Assembly (NCBI RefSeq): GCF_009765355.1
Contig: NZ_VTHK01000001.1
Location: 372,001-436,000 of the forward strand
Origin: Amycolatopsis anabasis
GTDB lineage: Bacteria > Actinomycetota > Actinomycetes > Mycobacteriales > Pseudonocardiaceae
Direction: 5' to 3'
Length of the DNA: 64,000 nt
A program made the position numbers and the translations under genes. Of this stretch, positions 41,539 to 49,278 are shown piece after piece (positions within the stretch are counted from its first letter, which is position 1; each line of letters opens with the position of its first letter). Below the pieces are notes generated by a model. That model was not told where the DNA came from, did not search any database, and worked only from the letters and a program-made list of their open reading frames with translations.

Positions 41539-41716
41539 GCGGCTCCTTCCTTCTGCGCAGCCGATGCTCCGTCGGGAGGACGTGCCGCCGGGGGAGGTGC
41601 GTGGTCCGACACGGCCGACTTCACCCACAAGGGTGGCCGCCGTCCATCCGGAAGGGGGACGGGTCGTTATCGGGGATCCCCGCCCGGTGCCGGTGACGTG
41701 CGACTATTCTCGGCGC
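41539..41716. promoter_or_regulatory. Divergent region before the glycan locus
   Basis: 178 bp. GACTATTCT at 41702-41710 contains TATTCT, a reasonable -10, only 7 bases before GTG 41717, so the first glycan gene is probably leaderless. The gacgg motif and ggggatccccg (41674-41684, a palindrome) lie upstream. The left part holds the strong ribosome binding site of the mini-protein. Confidence 0.4.
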
Positions 41717-42712
41717 GTGCGTCGAGCGTTGATTACCGGTATCACCGGTCAGGACGGCCAGTACCTCGCGGAACTCCTGCACAGCAAGAACTACGAGGTG
41801 TTCGGTCTCATCAAGGGGCAGAACAATCCCCGCATCGACCTGATCCGGACCGAGTTCCCGTTCGTGGAACTCGTCTCCGCCGATCTGCAGGACCTGTCCA
41901 GCCTGGTCGCCGCGCTGGAACAGGTGCAGCCGGACGAGGTCTACAACCTGGGCGCCATCTCGTTCGTGGCGCTGAGCTTCAAACAGGCCGAACTGACCGC
42001 GAACGTCACCGGGCTCGGCGTGCTGCGCCTGCTGGAGGCGATCCGCATGGTCGGCGGCAGTTCCGGCAACAGGATCCGGTTCTACCAGGCGTCCAGCTCG
42101 GAGATGTTCGGCAAGGTCCGGGAGTCGCCGCAGACCGAATCGACGCCGTTCTACCCGCGTTCGCCGTACGGCTGCGCGAAGGTCTTCGGGCACGACATCA
42201 CGGTCAACTACCGGGACAGCTACGGCCTGTTCGCCTGCTCCGGGATCCTGTTCAACCACGAGAGCCCGCGCCGCGGCATCGAATTCGTCACCCGCAAGGT
42301 GACCAACGCGGTGGCCCGGATCAAACTCGGCCTGCAGGAGACGCTCGCGCTGGGCAACCTCGACCCGCGCCGCGACTGGGGCTTCGCCGGGGACTACGTG
42401 CAGGCGATGTGGCAGATGCTGCAGCAGGACGAACCGGGCGACTACGTGGTCGCGACCGGGCACACGCACAGCGTGCGCGACTTCGTCGACGCCGCGTTCC
42501 GGCACGTGGGCCTGGACGACTGGGAACGGTTCGTGCTCCAGGATCCCCGGTTCTTTCGCCCCGCCGAGGTCGACGTGCTGGTCGGCGACGCCACCAAGGC
42601 GCGCACCGAACTCGGCTGGAAACCCCAGGTCGACTTCGAGTCCCTGGTGGCCATGATGGTCGACCACGACCTGAACCTCGAAGCCGGAAAGGCTGGAATA
42701 GAACTCCCGTGA
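41717..42712 (+). CDS. gmd: GDP-mannose 4,6-dehydratase-like enzyme
   Basis: 331 residues from GTG 41717. Extended-SDR motifs: [18 protein letters not shown] (NADP-binding), [11 protein letters not shown], then Ser126-Ser128 in [10 protein letters not shown] and Tyr151/Lys155 in [32 protein letters not shown] and [16 protein letters not shown] are hallmarks of GMD, which converts GDP-mannose to GDP-4-keto-6-deoxymannose, precursor of GDP-rhamnose, fucose or perosamine. No reductase or aminotransferase partner lies nearby. First gene of the rightward half of the glycan locus; the next start overlaps its stop. Confidence 0.92.
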   Translation: MRRALITGITGQDGQYLAELLHSKNYEVFGLIKGQNNPRIDLIRTEFPFVELVSADLQDLSSLVAALEQVQPDEVYNLGAISFVALSFKQAELTANVTGLGVLRLLEAIRMVGGSSGNRIRFYQASSSEMFGKVRESPQTESTPFYPRSPYGCAKVFGHDITVNYRDSYGLFACSGILFNHESPRRGIEFVTRKVTNAVARIKLGLQETLALGNLDPRRDWGFAGDYVQAMWQMLQQDEPGDYVVATGHTHSVRDFVDAAFRHVGLDDWERFVLQDPRFFRPAEVDVLVGDATKARTELGWKPQVDFESLVAMMVDHDLNLEAGKAGIELP

Positions 42713-43623
42713 TCTCCTACGCCCAGAACGCGGAGGACGTGGTCCTGGCCCGGGTGTTCCACGGCCAGGAGACCGGTCGCTATGTCGACATCGGTGCGGG
42801 TTACCCGGTCGAGGACTCGGTGACCAAGCACTTCCACGACCGCGGCTGGCGGGGGATCAACATCGAACCCGAGCCGACGCTCGCGCGGCGGCTGCGCCGG
42901 GAACGGCCGGACGACGTGAACCTGGCGGTCGCCGTCGGGGCGAAACCGGGGAAGACCGCGCTGCACGTGGTCGACGGCCAGTGGGGCCGGGCGACCCTCG
43001 ACGACGGCCTGGCCGAGAAGTACCGCCGGGACTGGCCGGTGCACGAGGTCGAGGTCGACGTGGTGACGCTCGCCGACCTCCTCGACGAGCACCCCGGTCC
43101 GGTCGACTTCCTGAAGATCGACGTCGAGGGCGCCGAGCGGGACGTGATCGAGGGCGCCGACTGGACCCGGCACCGCCCCCGGGTCGTCGTGGTCGAGGCG
43201 ACCGAACCCGGTTCGCCCACCCCCGCGCACGCGGAGTGGGAGCCGATCCTCACCGCGGCCGGGTACCGCTGCGCGCTGTTCGACGGGCTCAACCGGTTCT
43301 ACGCCCAGGCCGGCGACGAGGAGGCGCTGGCCCGGCTGGCCGCGCCCGCGAACGTGTTCGACGAGTACGAGCGCTACGACCTCGCCCGCCTCCGCACGGA
43401 ACTGCGGACCGAGCGGTCGGCCGAGGCCGGGTACATCCGCCGCCTGGAAGGGCTGCTGGAGCAAGCCCACGAGGGCAGCGCGGAACGCGACGCGTACGTC
43501 CGGAAGGTGGAGGAGACCCTGGCGCAGACCCAGCGCGACGCCGCCCGGGCGCGTCGCTACGCGGCGGCGCTGGAAAACCGCGTCGCCGAGCTGGAAGCGC
43601 AGCTGACTCAGCGGAACGCGTGA
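42709..43623 (+). CDS. FkbM-family SAM methyltransferase with C-terminal coiled coil
   Basis: 304 residues from GTG 42709 (GTGA overlap with gmd). SAM motif: [20 protein letters not shown]; FkbM signature [20 protein letters not shown]; then [14 protein letters not shown]. The family O-methylates sugars or polyketide hydroxyls. From about residue 215 to 304 the chain is a heptad-rich helix ([55 protein letters not shown]), a long coiled coil unusual for FkbM proteins. Its 3' end overlaps the convergent methyltransferase gene by 16 bases. Confidence 0.92.
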   Translation: MISYAQNAEDVVLARVFHGQETGRYVDIGAGYPVEDSVTKHFHDRGWRGINIEPEPTLARRLRRERPDDVNLAVAVGAKPGKTALHVVDGQWGRATLDDGLAEKYRRDWPVHEVEVDVVTLADLLDEHPGPVDFLKIDVEGAERDVIEGADWTRHRPRVVVVEATEPGSPTPAHAEWEPILTAAGYRCALFDGLNRFYAQAGDEEALARLAAPANVFDEYERYDLARLRTELRTERSAEAGYIRRLEGLLEQAHEGSAERDAYVRKVEETLAQTQRDAARARRYAAALENRVAELEAQLTQRNA

Positions 43624-44417
43624 ACGATCGCGGTGTAGATCTCGGATTCGCCGAGTTCCAGCGGCCGCACGTCCGGGCCCAGGACCACCTCGACCTTCCG
43701 GAAACCCGCCGCCTCGCACCAGCCGATCAGGCATTTCATGCTCGGCACCCACCAGTTCGTGGGGTCGCCGTTGAACCCGTCGAACGGGAAGAAATGCGCC
43801 AGTTCTCGGTCTTCGAACCCGGCGATCCGGATCCCGTGTGTGGAGATCACCGCGAGGTCCCCGGTCACCGAGTACAGCCGCCGCAGCGCGCCGACCGGAT
43901 CGGCCAGGTGGTAGAGGACGCCCGCGAACAGCACCACGTCGAACAACCCGAGTGAGCCCAGGTCGTCCTGGGCGAAGTCCAGCACGGCTTCGGTGACCTT
44001 GCTGCCCCGCAGCCTGCGCGCGGTGTCGAAGCCCGCCTTCCCCGGCAGGGTGTCCGGCCGCCAGGCTTCGGCGACGGTGTTCGCGTCCGGAACCCGCTCG
44101 CCGCGTTCCCGGAGCTCGTGGGCGAGGGCGTAGTACTTCGGGAAGTCGATCGACCACGAGTAATGGTCGAGCGCGACCACCCGCGCGGCGCCGGCGTCCT
44201 CGGCGGCGAAGGAGTACTGGCCGTCCCAGGCGCCGATGTCCAGCACGCTGCGCCCGGTCAGGTCCGGCACCCGCCACATCGCCCATTCCTTCTGGGCGCT
44301 GAACTCCGCGCTCTTCGTACCGGGCGTCACCACGCCGTCGCCCACGTCGATCGAGTGGAACCAGTACGGGACGGCGTCGACCGCCGCCTGGCGTTCTTCC
44401 TTGCTGAGAGAGGTCAT
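43608..44417 (-). CDS. SAM-dependent methyltransferase, DUF1698/CmoB-like
   Basis: 269 residues from ATG 44417, which overlaps the stop of the glycosyltransferase (ATGA). The N-terminus VPYWFHSIDVGDGVVTPGTK and RSVLDIGAWDGQYSFAAEDAGAARVVALD (SAM motif I) match the CmoB-like DUF1698 family. FDVVLFAGVLYHLADPVGALRRLYSVT is motif post II. True CmoB modifies tRNA wobble uridine, but small members in glycan clusters are thought to methylate sugars. It is the last gene of the leftward glycan operon, which favours glycan methylation. Confidence 0.88.
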   Translation of the reverse strand: MTSLSKEERQAAVDAVPYWFHSIDVGDGVVTPGTKSAEFSAQKEWAMWRVPDLTGRSVLDIGAWDGQYSFAAEDAGAARVVALDHYSWSIDFPKYYALAHELRERGERVPDANTVAEAWRPDTLPGKAGFDTARRLRGSKVTEAVLDFAQDDLGSLGLFDVVLFAGVLYHLADPVGALRRLYSVTGDLAVISTHGIRIAGFEDRELAHFFPFDGFNGDPTNWWVPSMKCLIGWCEAAGFRKVEVVLGPDVRPLELGESEIYTAIVHAFR

Positions 44418-46783
44418 CCCCGCGCTTCCTTGAGTGGTAGGTGCTTGAGCTGGTCCAGCCGCCGCGCCATCACGGCGCCGACCGCCTCGGGGCTGCTGAC
44501 CGCCCGGACGGCCGCGGCCCCGCGGGCGCCCAGTTCGCGCCGCCGCCGCTCGCTTCCCGCCAGCCAGCGCAACCAGCGCGCGGCGAGCGGCACATCGGGC
44601 TCCGCCCAGAGCTGCCCGGGGCTGTACCAGTCGCCGAATCCGGCGGCGAGCGCGAGCCGGTGGTCCTGTTCGACGATCGGGCGGATCTTGTAGCCCACCA
44701 CGGCCGCCGCGCCCGGGGGCATGAAGTCGACGTTGCCGCCGTAGCCGGTCGCGATCACCGGTTTCCCCATGGCCATCGCCTCGGCCATGCCGAGCCCGAA
44801 ACCCTCCGAGCGGTGCAGCGACATGTACACGTCGCAGGTGGCGAGGAGGCAGTCCATGTCCTCCCGGGACATCTCCTCCTCCAGCAGCGTGCCGTGCACG
44901 CCCGCCACCGCCGAAGCGAGATGCGCGGACAGCTCGGGGAACCGGTGCAGGTCGTTGGCCTTGATCACCAGATGCGCCGTGGTGCCCCACTCCTCCGGCC
45001 GGAACGCCCGCCGGAACGCCTCGATCACCGCCCACGGGTTCTTCCGGGCGTCGCTGGAGGACGCGCTGAACGTGAACAGCACGATCAGGCCGTCTTCGGC
45101 GAACCCGAACCGGGCGCGGTCGCCCGCGATCTCCCGGTCCTGGGGCACCACGCTCGGGATCACCGTGATCGGCATGTCGGTGGCCGTGCGGCAGGCTTCG
45201 GCGACATAGGACGAGAGCACCCACAGCTCGTCGATCCGGGGCAGTTGCACCAGGGCGTGCTCGGGCATCGCGGGCAGTTCCCACGCCCACAGCGCGATCG
45301 TGTACCGGTCCAGCGAATCCTCACGAATGAGCTGGAACTCGTTGACGTTGACCAGCCACAGGTCGACCGGGAACTCCTTGCCCCGCCGCAGGCCGGTGAG
45401 GGTTTCCGAAAGCGGCAGCGAGCGGTTCGGGGCCCGGGTGTTGAACTCGGTGTAGGTCATCTCGACGCCGGTCGCGGCCAGCGCGTGGATGTGCCGCCGG
45501 GCCGATTCGGAGAGTCCGGTGGTCGCGCGCGCGTCGGCGAACACGTTCACGCCCCACCGGGGTTCCGCGCGCGCCGGTGCGGGCGGGGTGTCCCGGGCGG
45601 ACTCCAGCACTTCGAGGTAGGCGTCCGCGGCCACCGGCCAGGCGAGGTGCTCGCGCGCGTACTCGCGGGCCTGCCGACCGGCCGCGCGCAGGTCCTCCGG
45701 CCAGGACACCGCGCGTTCGAGCAGGCCGTACAGCTGCTCGGCCTCCTGCGCCGGATCGGTCGACACCGGCCAGCAGAACGCGCGGTCGTAGTGCCGGTGC
45801 TGCGGGAGATCGCTGGTGATCACCGGGCGGCCCGCGGCGAACGCGCGCATCATCACCGCGCTCGTCTCCCCGGCGGTGGGCCAGCGCAGGTTGATCACCG
45901 CGTCGGTGGCGGTGATCAGGTCCTCGAACTCCCGCTTGTCCGGGGAGAGCGCGATGTGCACCGAACCGTCGGCGCCGGTTCCGGTGATGGTCCGCCGGAT
46001 CTCGGCGAGGACGTCGTCGGCTTCGCCGTGGCCCGCGATCACCAGCCGGGCCTGCGGCCACCGGCGGCGGACCTCCGCGAACGCCAGCACCGCGACGGTC
46101 ACCCGCTTGATCCGCGCCAGGCTGCCGAACACGCCGAACACCACGTTCTCGTCGTCCCAGCCCAGGCGGGCCCGGATCGCCGCGCGATCGGCGTCGTCCC
46201 GGATCGGGGCGCCCGAGGGGACGGTGTGCACCGGCGTGCCCGGGTACCGCGCGCGCAGGAAGTCCGCCGAATGCGGATCGTGCACGAGCACCGCCCGGCT
46301 GGCCGTGACCAGCCGCCGTTCCATGGTCAGCGTGGCGCGGTCCAGCGTCGGCACGCCGTCCACCTCGATCGCGGGCCAGCCCTCGATCAGCCCGGGATCG
46401 TGCGGATCACCCCAGACGGGACCGTGCGCGAACCGGACCTCCTCCCGGAACTCGGGTGCGGAACGGCTGCCGAAGTACCCCGAGTAGAAGTCCAGCAGGG
46501 AGGTGTCGTGCAGCACCACCACCCCGGGCACGGCCAGCGCCCGCCGGTAGATCCACGCGTGGGCGCTCGCGTGGTTGCCCATGTGGTACAGGTGCAGCGT
46601 GTCGTCGCCGAAGACGGCGTCCGGATCGGCGACCCGGCCCCCCGCCGGGGTCAGCGCGGTGCCCGCCCGATCGTTCACCGCGGTGATCTCGGTGCGGCCG
46701 GACAGCGCCTCCAGGAGTTCGAAGCTGTAGTCGGCGATACCGCTGCGCTGGGGTGGCAGCGGCGTCCACATCGCGGAGCGCAT
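44414..46783 (-). CDS. Double GT-B glycosyltransferase (two GT4-like units fused)
   Basis: 789 residues from ATG 46783, overlapping the previous stop (TAATG). Unit 1 (about 1-390): PLPPQRSGIADYSFELLEAL, VVVLHDTSLLDFYSGYFG, GVFGSLARIKRVTVAVLAFA, RWPTAGETSAVMMRAFAAG. Unit 2 (about 405-780): WGVNVFADARATTGLSESAR, TIALWAWELPAMPEHALVQL, ARKNPWAVIEAFRRAF, and donor-site MSLHRSEGFGLGMAEAMAMG. Both resemble retaining GT4 enzymes using nucleotide sugars. Two catalytic units in one chain can add two sugars in sequence. Unit 2 closely matches the C-terminal half of the protein at 49275. Confidence 0.9.
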   Translation of the reverse strand: MRSAMWTPLPPQRSGIADYSFELLEALSGRTEITAVNDRAGTALTPAGGRVADPDAVFGDDTLHLYHMGNHASAHAWIYRRALAVPGVVVLHDTSLLDFYSGYFGSRSAPEFREEVRFAHGPVWGDPHDPGLIEGWPAIEVDGVPTLDRATLTMERRLVTASRAVLVHDPHSADFLRARYPGTPVHTVPSGAPIRDDADRAAIRARLGWDDENVVFGVFGSLARIKRVTVAVLAFAEVRRRWPQARLVIAGHGEADDVLAEIRRTITGTGADGSVHIALSPDKREFEDLITATDAVINLRWPTAGETSAVMMRAFAAGRPVITSDLPQHRHYDRAFCWPVSTDPAQEAEQLYGLLERAVSWPEDLRAAGRQAREYAREHLAWPVAADAYLEVLESARDTPPAPARAEPRWGVNVFADARATTGLSESARRHIHALAATGVEMTYTEFNTRAPNRSLPLSETLTGLRRGKEFPVDLWLVNVNEFQLIREDSLDRYTIALWAWELPAMPEHALVQLPRIDELWVLSSYVAEACRTATDMPITVIPSVVPQDREIAGDRARFGFAEDGLIVLFTFSASSSDARKNPWAVIEAFRRAFRPEEWGTTAHLVIKANDLHRFPELSAHLASAVAGVHGTLLEEEMSREDMDCLLATCDVYMSLHRSEGFGLGMAEAMAMGKPVIATGYGGNVDFMPPGAAAVVGYKIRPIVEQDHRLALAAGFGDWYSPGQLWAEPDVPLAARWLRWLAGSERRRRELGARGAAAVRAVSSPEAVGAVMARRLDQLKHLPLKEARG

Positions 46784-47910
46784 TAGCGCCACGCGATCAG
46801 CCGGTAGCGGCCGCCCGGTTCCCCGGTGCGGACCGCCACGTTCGCGAAACCCGCCGCCTCGGCGAGGAAACGCAGGAAGGCCGGATGCACCGGGCGCCGG
46901 GCGAACGGGTCGAGGTGGAAGTCGTCGCCCGCCTCCGGCGTCTCGACCAGCAGCACCCCGCCGGGCTGCAGCGCGGCGGCCGCGGCGTCGACCATCCGGG
47001 CCAGGGCCGCCGGGTCGAGGCGCTCGGCGTACCGGAACGCGGTGACCGCGCCGAGGGAACGCCGCGGGGTTCCGGCGAGCGCGTCGAGCGGTTCGGCGTC
47101 CTCGATCGTCAGGCCGAGATCGGCGGAATGCCTGCGTACCAAGGAATTCACCGACGCGGCCCGGTGGGGGACCGCGGCGGTGCGCAGGACCTCGAGCCAT
47201 TCACCGCGGCCGGGGGCCAGATCGAGCACCGGGCCCGTGGCGCCCTTCTCCCGGGCTTCGGTCACCACCGGGAGGCAGGTCGCCCGGTCGGCGCGCACGC
47301 GGTCGGCGGGCCCGTCGAGCAGTTCGGACACCGCCAGCTCGAGGAAGGAATCCCGGTCCGCCACGGTGTTCGCGGTTTCCGCCGCGGTCTTGCCCGCGCG
47401 CAGTTCGTCGAGGAAGACGTCCAGCTGCGCGTGCCGGGAGCGGACGTCCCGCGCCGCCGAGTTCAGCGTGGCCAGCTGTTCCTCGGCGGCCTTGAGGCGC
47501 TGCTGCGATTCGTCGGATTTCTCCGCCGCCTCGGTGAGTTGCAGCCGCAGGTCGCTCAGCTGGGACTGCAGGCGGCCGATCGCGGCGTACAACCGCTGGT
47601 TGAGCCCGGCCGTGAGGTTCTGGTCGCTCTGCTTGAGCAGCGCCACCTCGTGCGCGAGCTGGGGGTGGGTGACCAGATCACCCCGTTCGGCGATCCGGTC
47701 CAGCCCGGTCTGCTGGGTGCGCCGCGCCTCCTCCAGCCCCTCGAGCGCCTCGCGTACCGCGAGATTGGTCTCGACCTGCCATTTGAGGTGGCGGCGCCAG
47801 AGGAAACGCAGCGCCAGCCGGCCGAGCACGTCGGTCCGCCGGAGCGGCAGGTGCAGCTCGTAGTGCTCGGCGAGCCGGGACAATGCGTGCGCCACGCGTG
47901 TTTCAGACAT
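46783..47910 (-). CDS. Coiled-coil SAM methyltransferase, candidate chain terminator
   Basis: 375 residues. Residues about 40-180 are helical with heptad-like spacing (NLAVREALEGLEEARRTQQT, RLQSQLSDLRLQLTEAAEKS, ESQQRLKAAEEQLATLNSAA). The C-terminal methyltransferase (about 225-375) has PVLDLAPGRGEWLEVL (SAM motif I), LGAVTAFRYAERLDP and ALQPGGVLLVETPEAGDD. The layout recalls polysaccharide chain-length terminators such as WbdD, where a coiled coil measures the chain and a methyl group stops growth; here the coiled coil is N-terminal and there is no kinase. That role is inference. Confidence 0.88.
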   Translation of the reverse strand: MSETRVAHALSRLAEHYELHLPLRRTDVLGRLALRFLWRRHLKWQVETNLAVREALEGLEEARRTQQTGLDRIAERGDLVTHPQLAHEVALLKQSDQNLTAGLNQRLYAAIGRLQSQLSDLRLQLTEAAEKSDESQQRLKAAEEQLATLNSAARDVRSRHAQLDVFLDELRAGKTAAETANTVADRDSFLELAVSELLDGPADRVRADRATCLPVVTEAREKGATGPVLDLAPGRGEWLEVLRTAAVPHRAASVNSLVRRHSADLGLTIEDAEPLDALAGTPRRSLGAVTAFRYAERLDPAALARMVDAAAAALQPGGVLLVETPEAGDDFHLDPFARRPVHPAFLRFLAEAAGFANVAVRTGEPGGRYRLIAWR

Positions 47911-48012
47911 TACTTCTTCCGTCGAGTCAGCGATGAGATCCCCGGAAATCGGGGGGAGTCTACCGGGAACGCCCTCGGGTAATCGCGCACTCGCCGGAAC
48001 ATCGATTCTTCC
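47911..48012 (-). promoter_or_regulatory. Spacer between SGNH protein and coiled-coil methyltransferase genes
   Basis: The 102-bp gap is the only sizeable one within the leftward glycan operon. On the minus strand the methyltransferase ATG at 47910 is preceded by GACGGAAGAAGTA, a GGAAG-type ribosome binding site. An internal promoter is possible; no terminator hairpin is visible. Confidence 0.35.
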
Positions 48013-49278
48013 TCATCGGGAAAGGCTTTGGAGAATGGTGTCCAGCGCGGGCGGATTGATCGCGCCGACGTTGCCCCGGACCAGGGAACGTTCGGCCACT
48101 TCGAGCACCACCACGTTGCTTCCGGCGAACATTTGCCCCGCCGCCTTTCCTTGATCTTCGGCGACGGTGGCGTGGTGCAGAACCGTCATGTTCCGGAATG
48201 CGGCGGTGAGATACGGGAGGGTGCGGATGGTGAAGGAGTCGCCGAGCAGGCCCACGCTCAGCCCGTAGGTTCCCGGACCGGAAGCGGTGTCCAGCCGCAG
48301 CGGGGTGGAGAAGTCCGAGGGCATCGGGCGGGTCTGGTCCCGGTTGCCGTCCGGCATCAGCTCGTAGTGGCGGCCGGTGGTCTGCCCGGACCGGCCGATC
48401 AGCGGCGGCAGATCGGCCGGGACCTTCCAGTTCGCGCCGGGTTCGACCCGCCAGGTCGCGCTGATCCCGGCGCGCAGTTTCTCGGCCACCGCACGGGTCG
48501 CGGTCACCGCGCCCTCGTCGGACCAGTGCGCGTCCAGCGGCCCGTAGACCGGCGCGCCGTTCCGGACACCCCAGTCACGCAGCTGGGCGCGCAGGTCGAG
48601 CATGTAGTCCTCACCGGCGACCCGGTTCCAGAACTCGGTGACCGTCTTCTGGTGGCAGTCCTTGCCGACGTAGTCGTCGGGCAGGTGCTCGGGCACCATC
48701 GTCGCCTTGTCCGGGGCGACCACCACCACGAACTTCCGCCCGGACGCCTCCACCCCGTCCCGGAGCCGCCGCAGGCTGGCCAGCGTGGTGTCCAGCGGCT
48801 GGTTCGGCGCGCAGTGGCTGGCCACCTCGTCGCCCAGGTACAGCCACCCGTCCTTGCCCTCGATCGCGGTGGGGTAGTGCTTGGGGACGGTGTCGACCGG
48901 AGGCGACTGGATCGGGCCCTGCTGCCCGCCGGTGCGGCCGAGTGCGGGCGGTTCGCCGAACAGGCCCCGGCTCATCCCGTCCGCGGCGTGGATCGCCTGC
49001 TCCCGGAAGACCAGGTGATCGGTGGCCCACTGGGAAAGCCCGGTGAAGAACCCCCAGCCCTGGCCGAGGCTGGGGAACGGGGTCAGGGCGTGGTTCTCGA
49101 ACTCGGTGGGGCGGGCCCCGAGGGAGAACGAGAGCAGCGGCGTCGCGAAGAAGATCGCGGCGCACACCAGCGCGAAGGTCTGGCGGCGCGCGTGCCGGGG
49201 CCGGTGCAGCGCGTGCTCGCGCGGCAGCCACGCCTCGTGCACGGGCGGGAGCGGGGTCTGCCGGTCGCCGACGGTCAT
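48013..49278 (-). CDS. AlgJ/AlgX-like SGNH-fold membrane-anchored protein (putative O-acetyltransferase)
   Basis: 421 residues from ATG 49278. A basic N-terminus (LHRPRHARRQT) precedes one membrane helix (FALVCAAIFFATPLLSFSL, about 35-53), with the remainder outside. SGNH/AlgX features: GKDGWLYLGDE, KFVVVVAPDKATMVPEHLP, the Asp-x-His dyad in GPLDAHWSDEGA, and the serine motif LLGDSFTIRT near residue 365. AlgJ/AlgX proteins O-acetylate extracellular polysaccharide using acyl chains delivered by an MBOAT partner, not seen in this window. Overlaps the 49275 gene's stop by 4 bases. Confidence 0.85.
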   Translation of the reverse strand: MTVGDRQTPLPPVHEAWLPREHALHRPRHARRQTFALVCAAIFFATPLLSFSLGARPTEFENHALTPFPSLGQGWGFFTGLSQWATDHLVFREQAIHAADGMSRGLFGEPPALGRTGGQQGPIQSPPVDTVPKHYPTAIEGKDGWLYLGDEVASHCAPNQPLDTTLASLRRLRDGVEASGRKFVVVVAPDKATMVPEHLPDDYVGKDCHQKTVTEFWNRVAGEDYMLDLRAQLRDWGVRNGAPVYGPLDAHWSDEGAVTATRAVAEKLRAGISATWRVEPGANWKVPADLPPLIGRSGQTTGRHYELMPDGNRDQTRPMPSDFSTPLRLDTASGPGTYGLSVGLLGDSFTIRTLPYLTAAFRNMTVLHHATVAEDQGKAAGQMFAGSNVVVLEVAERSLVRGNVGAINPPALDTILQSLSR

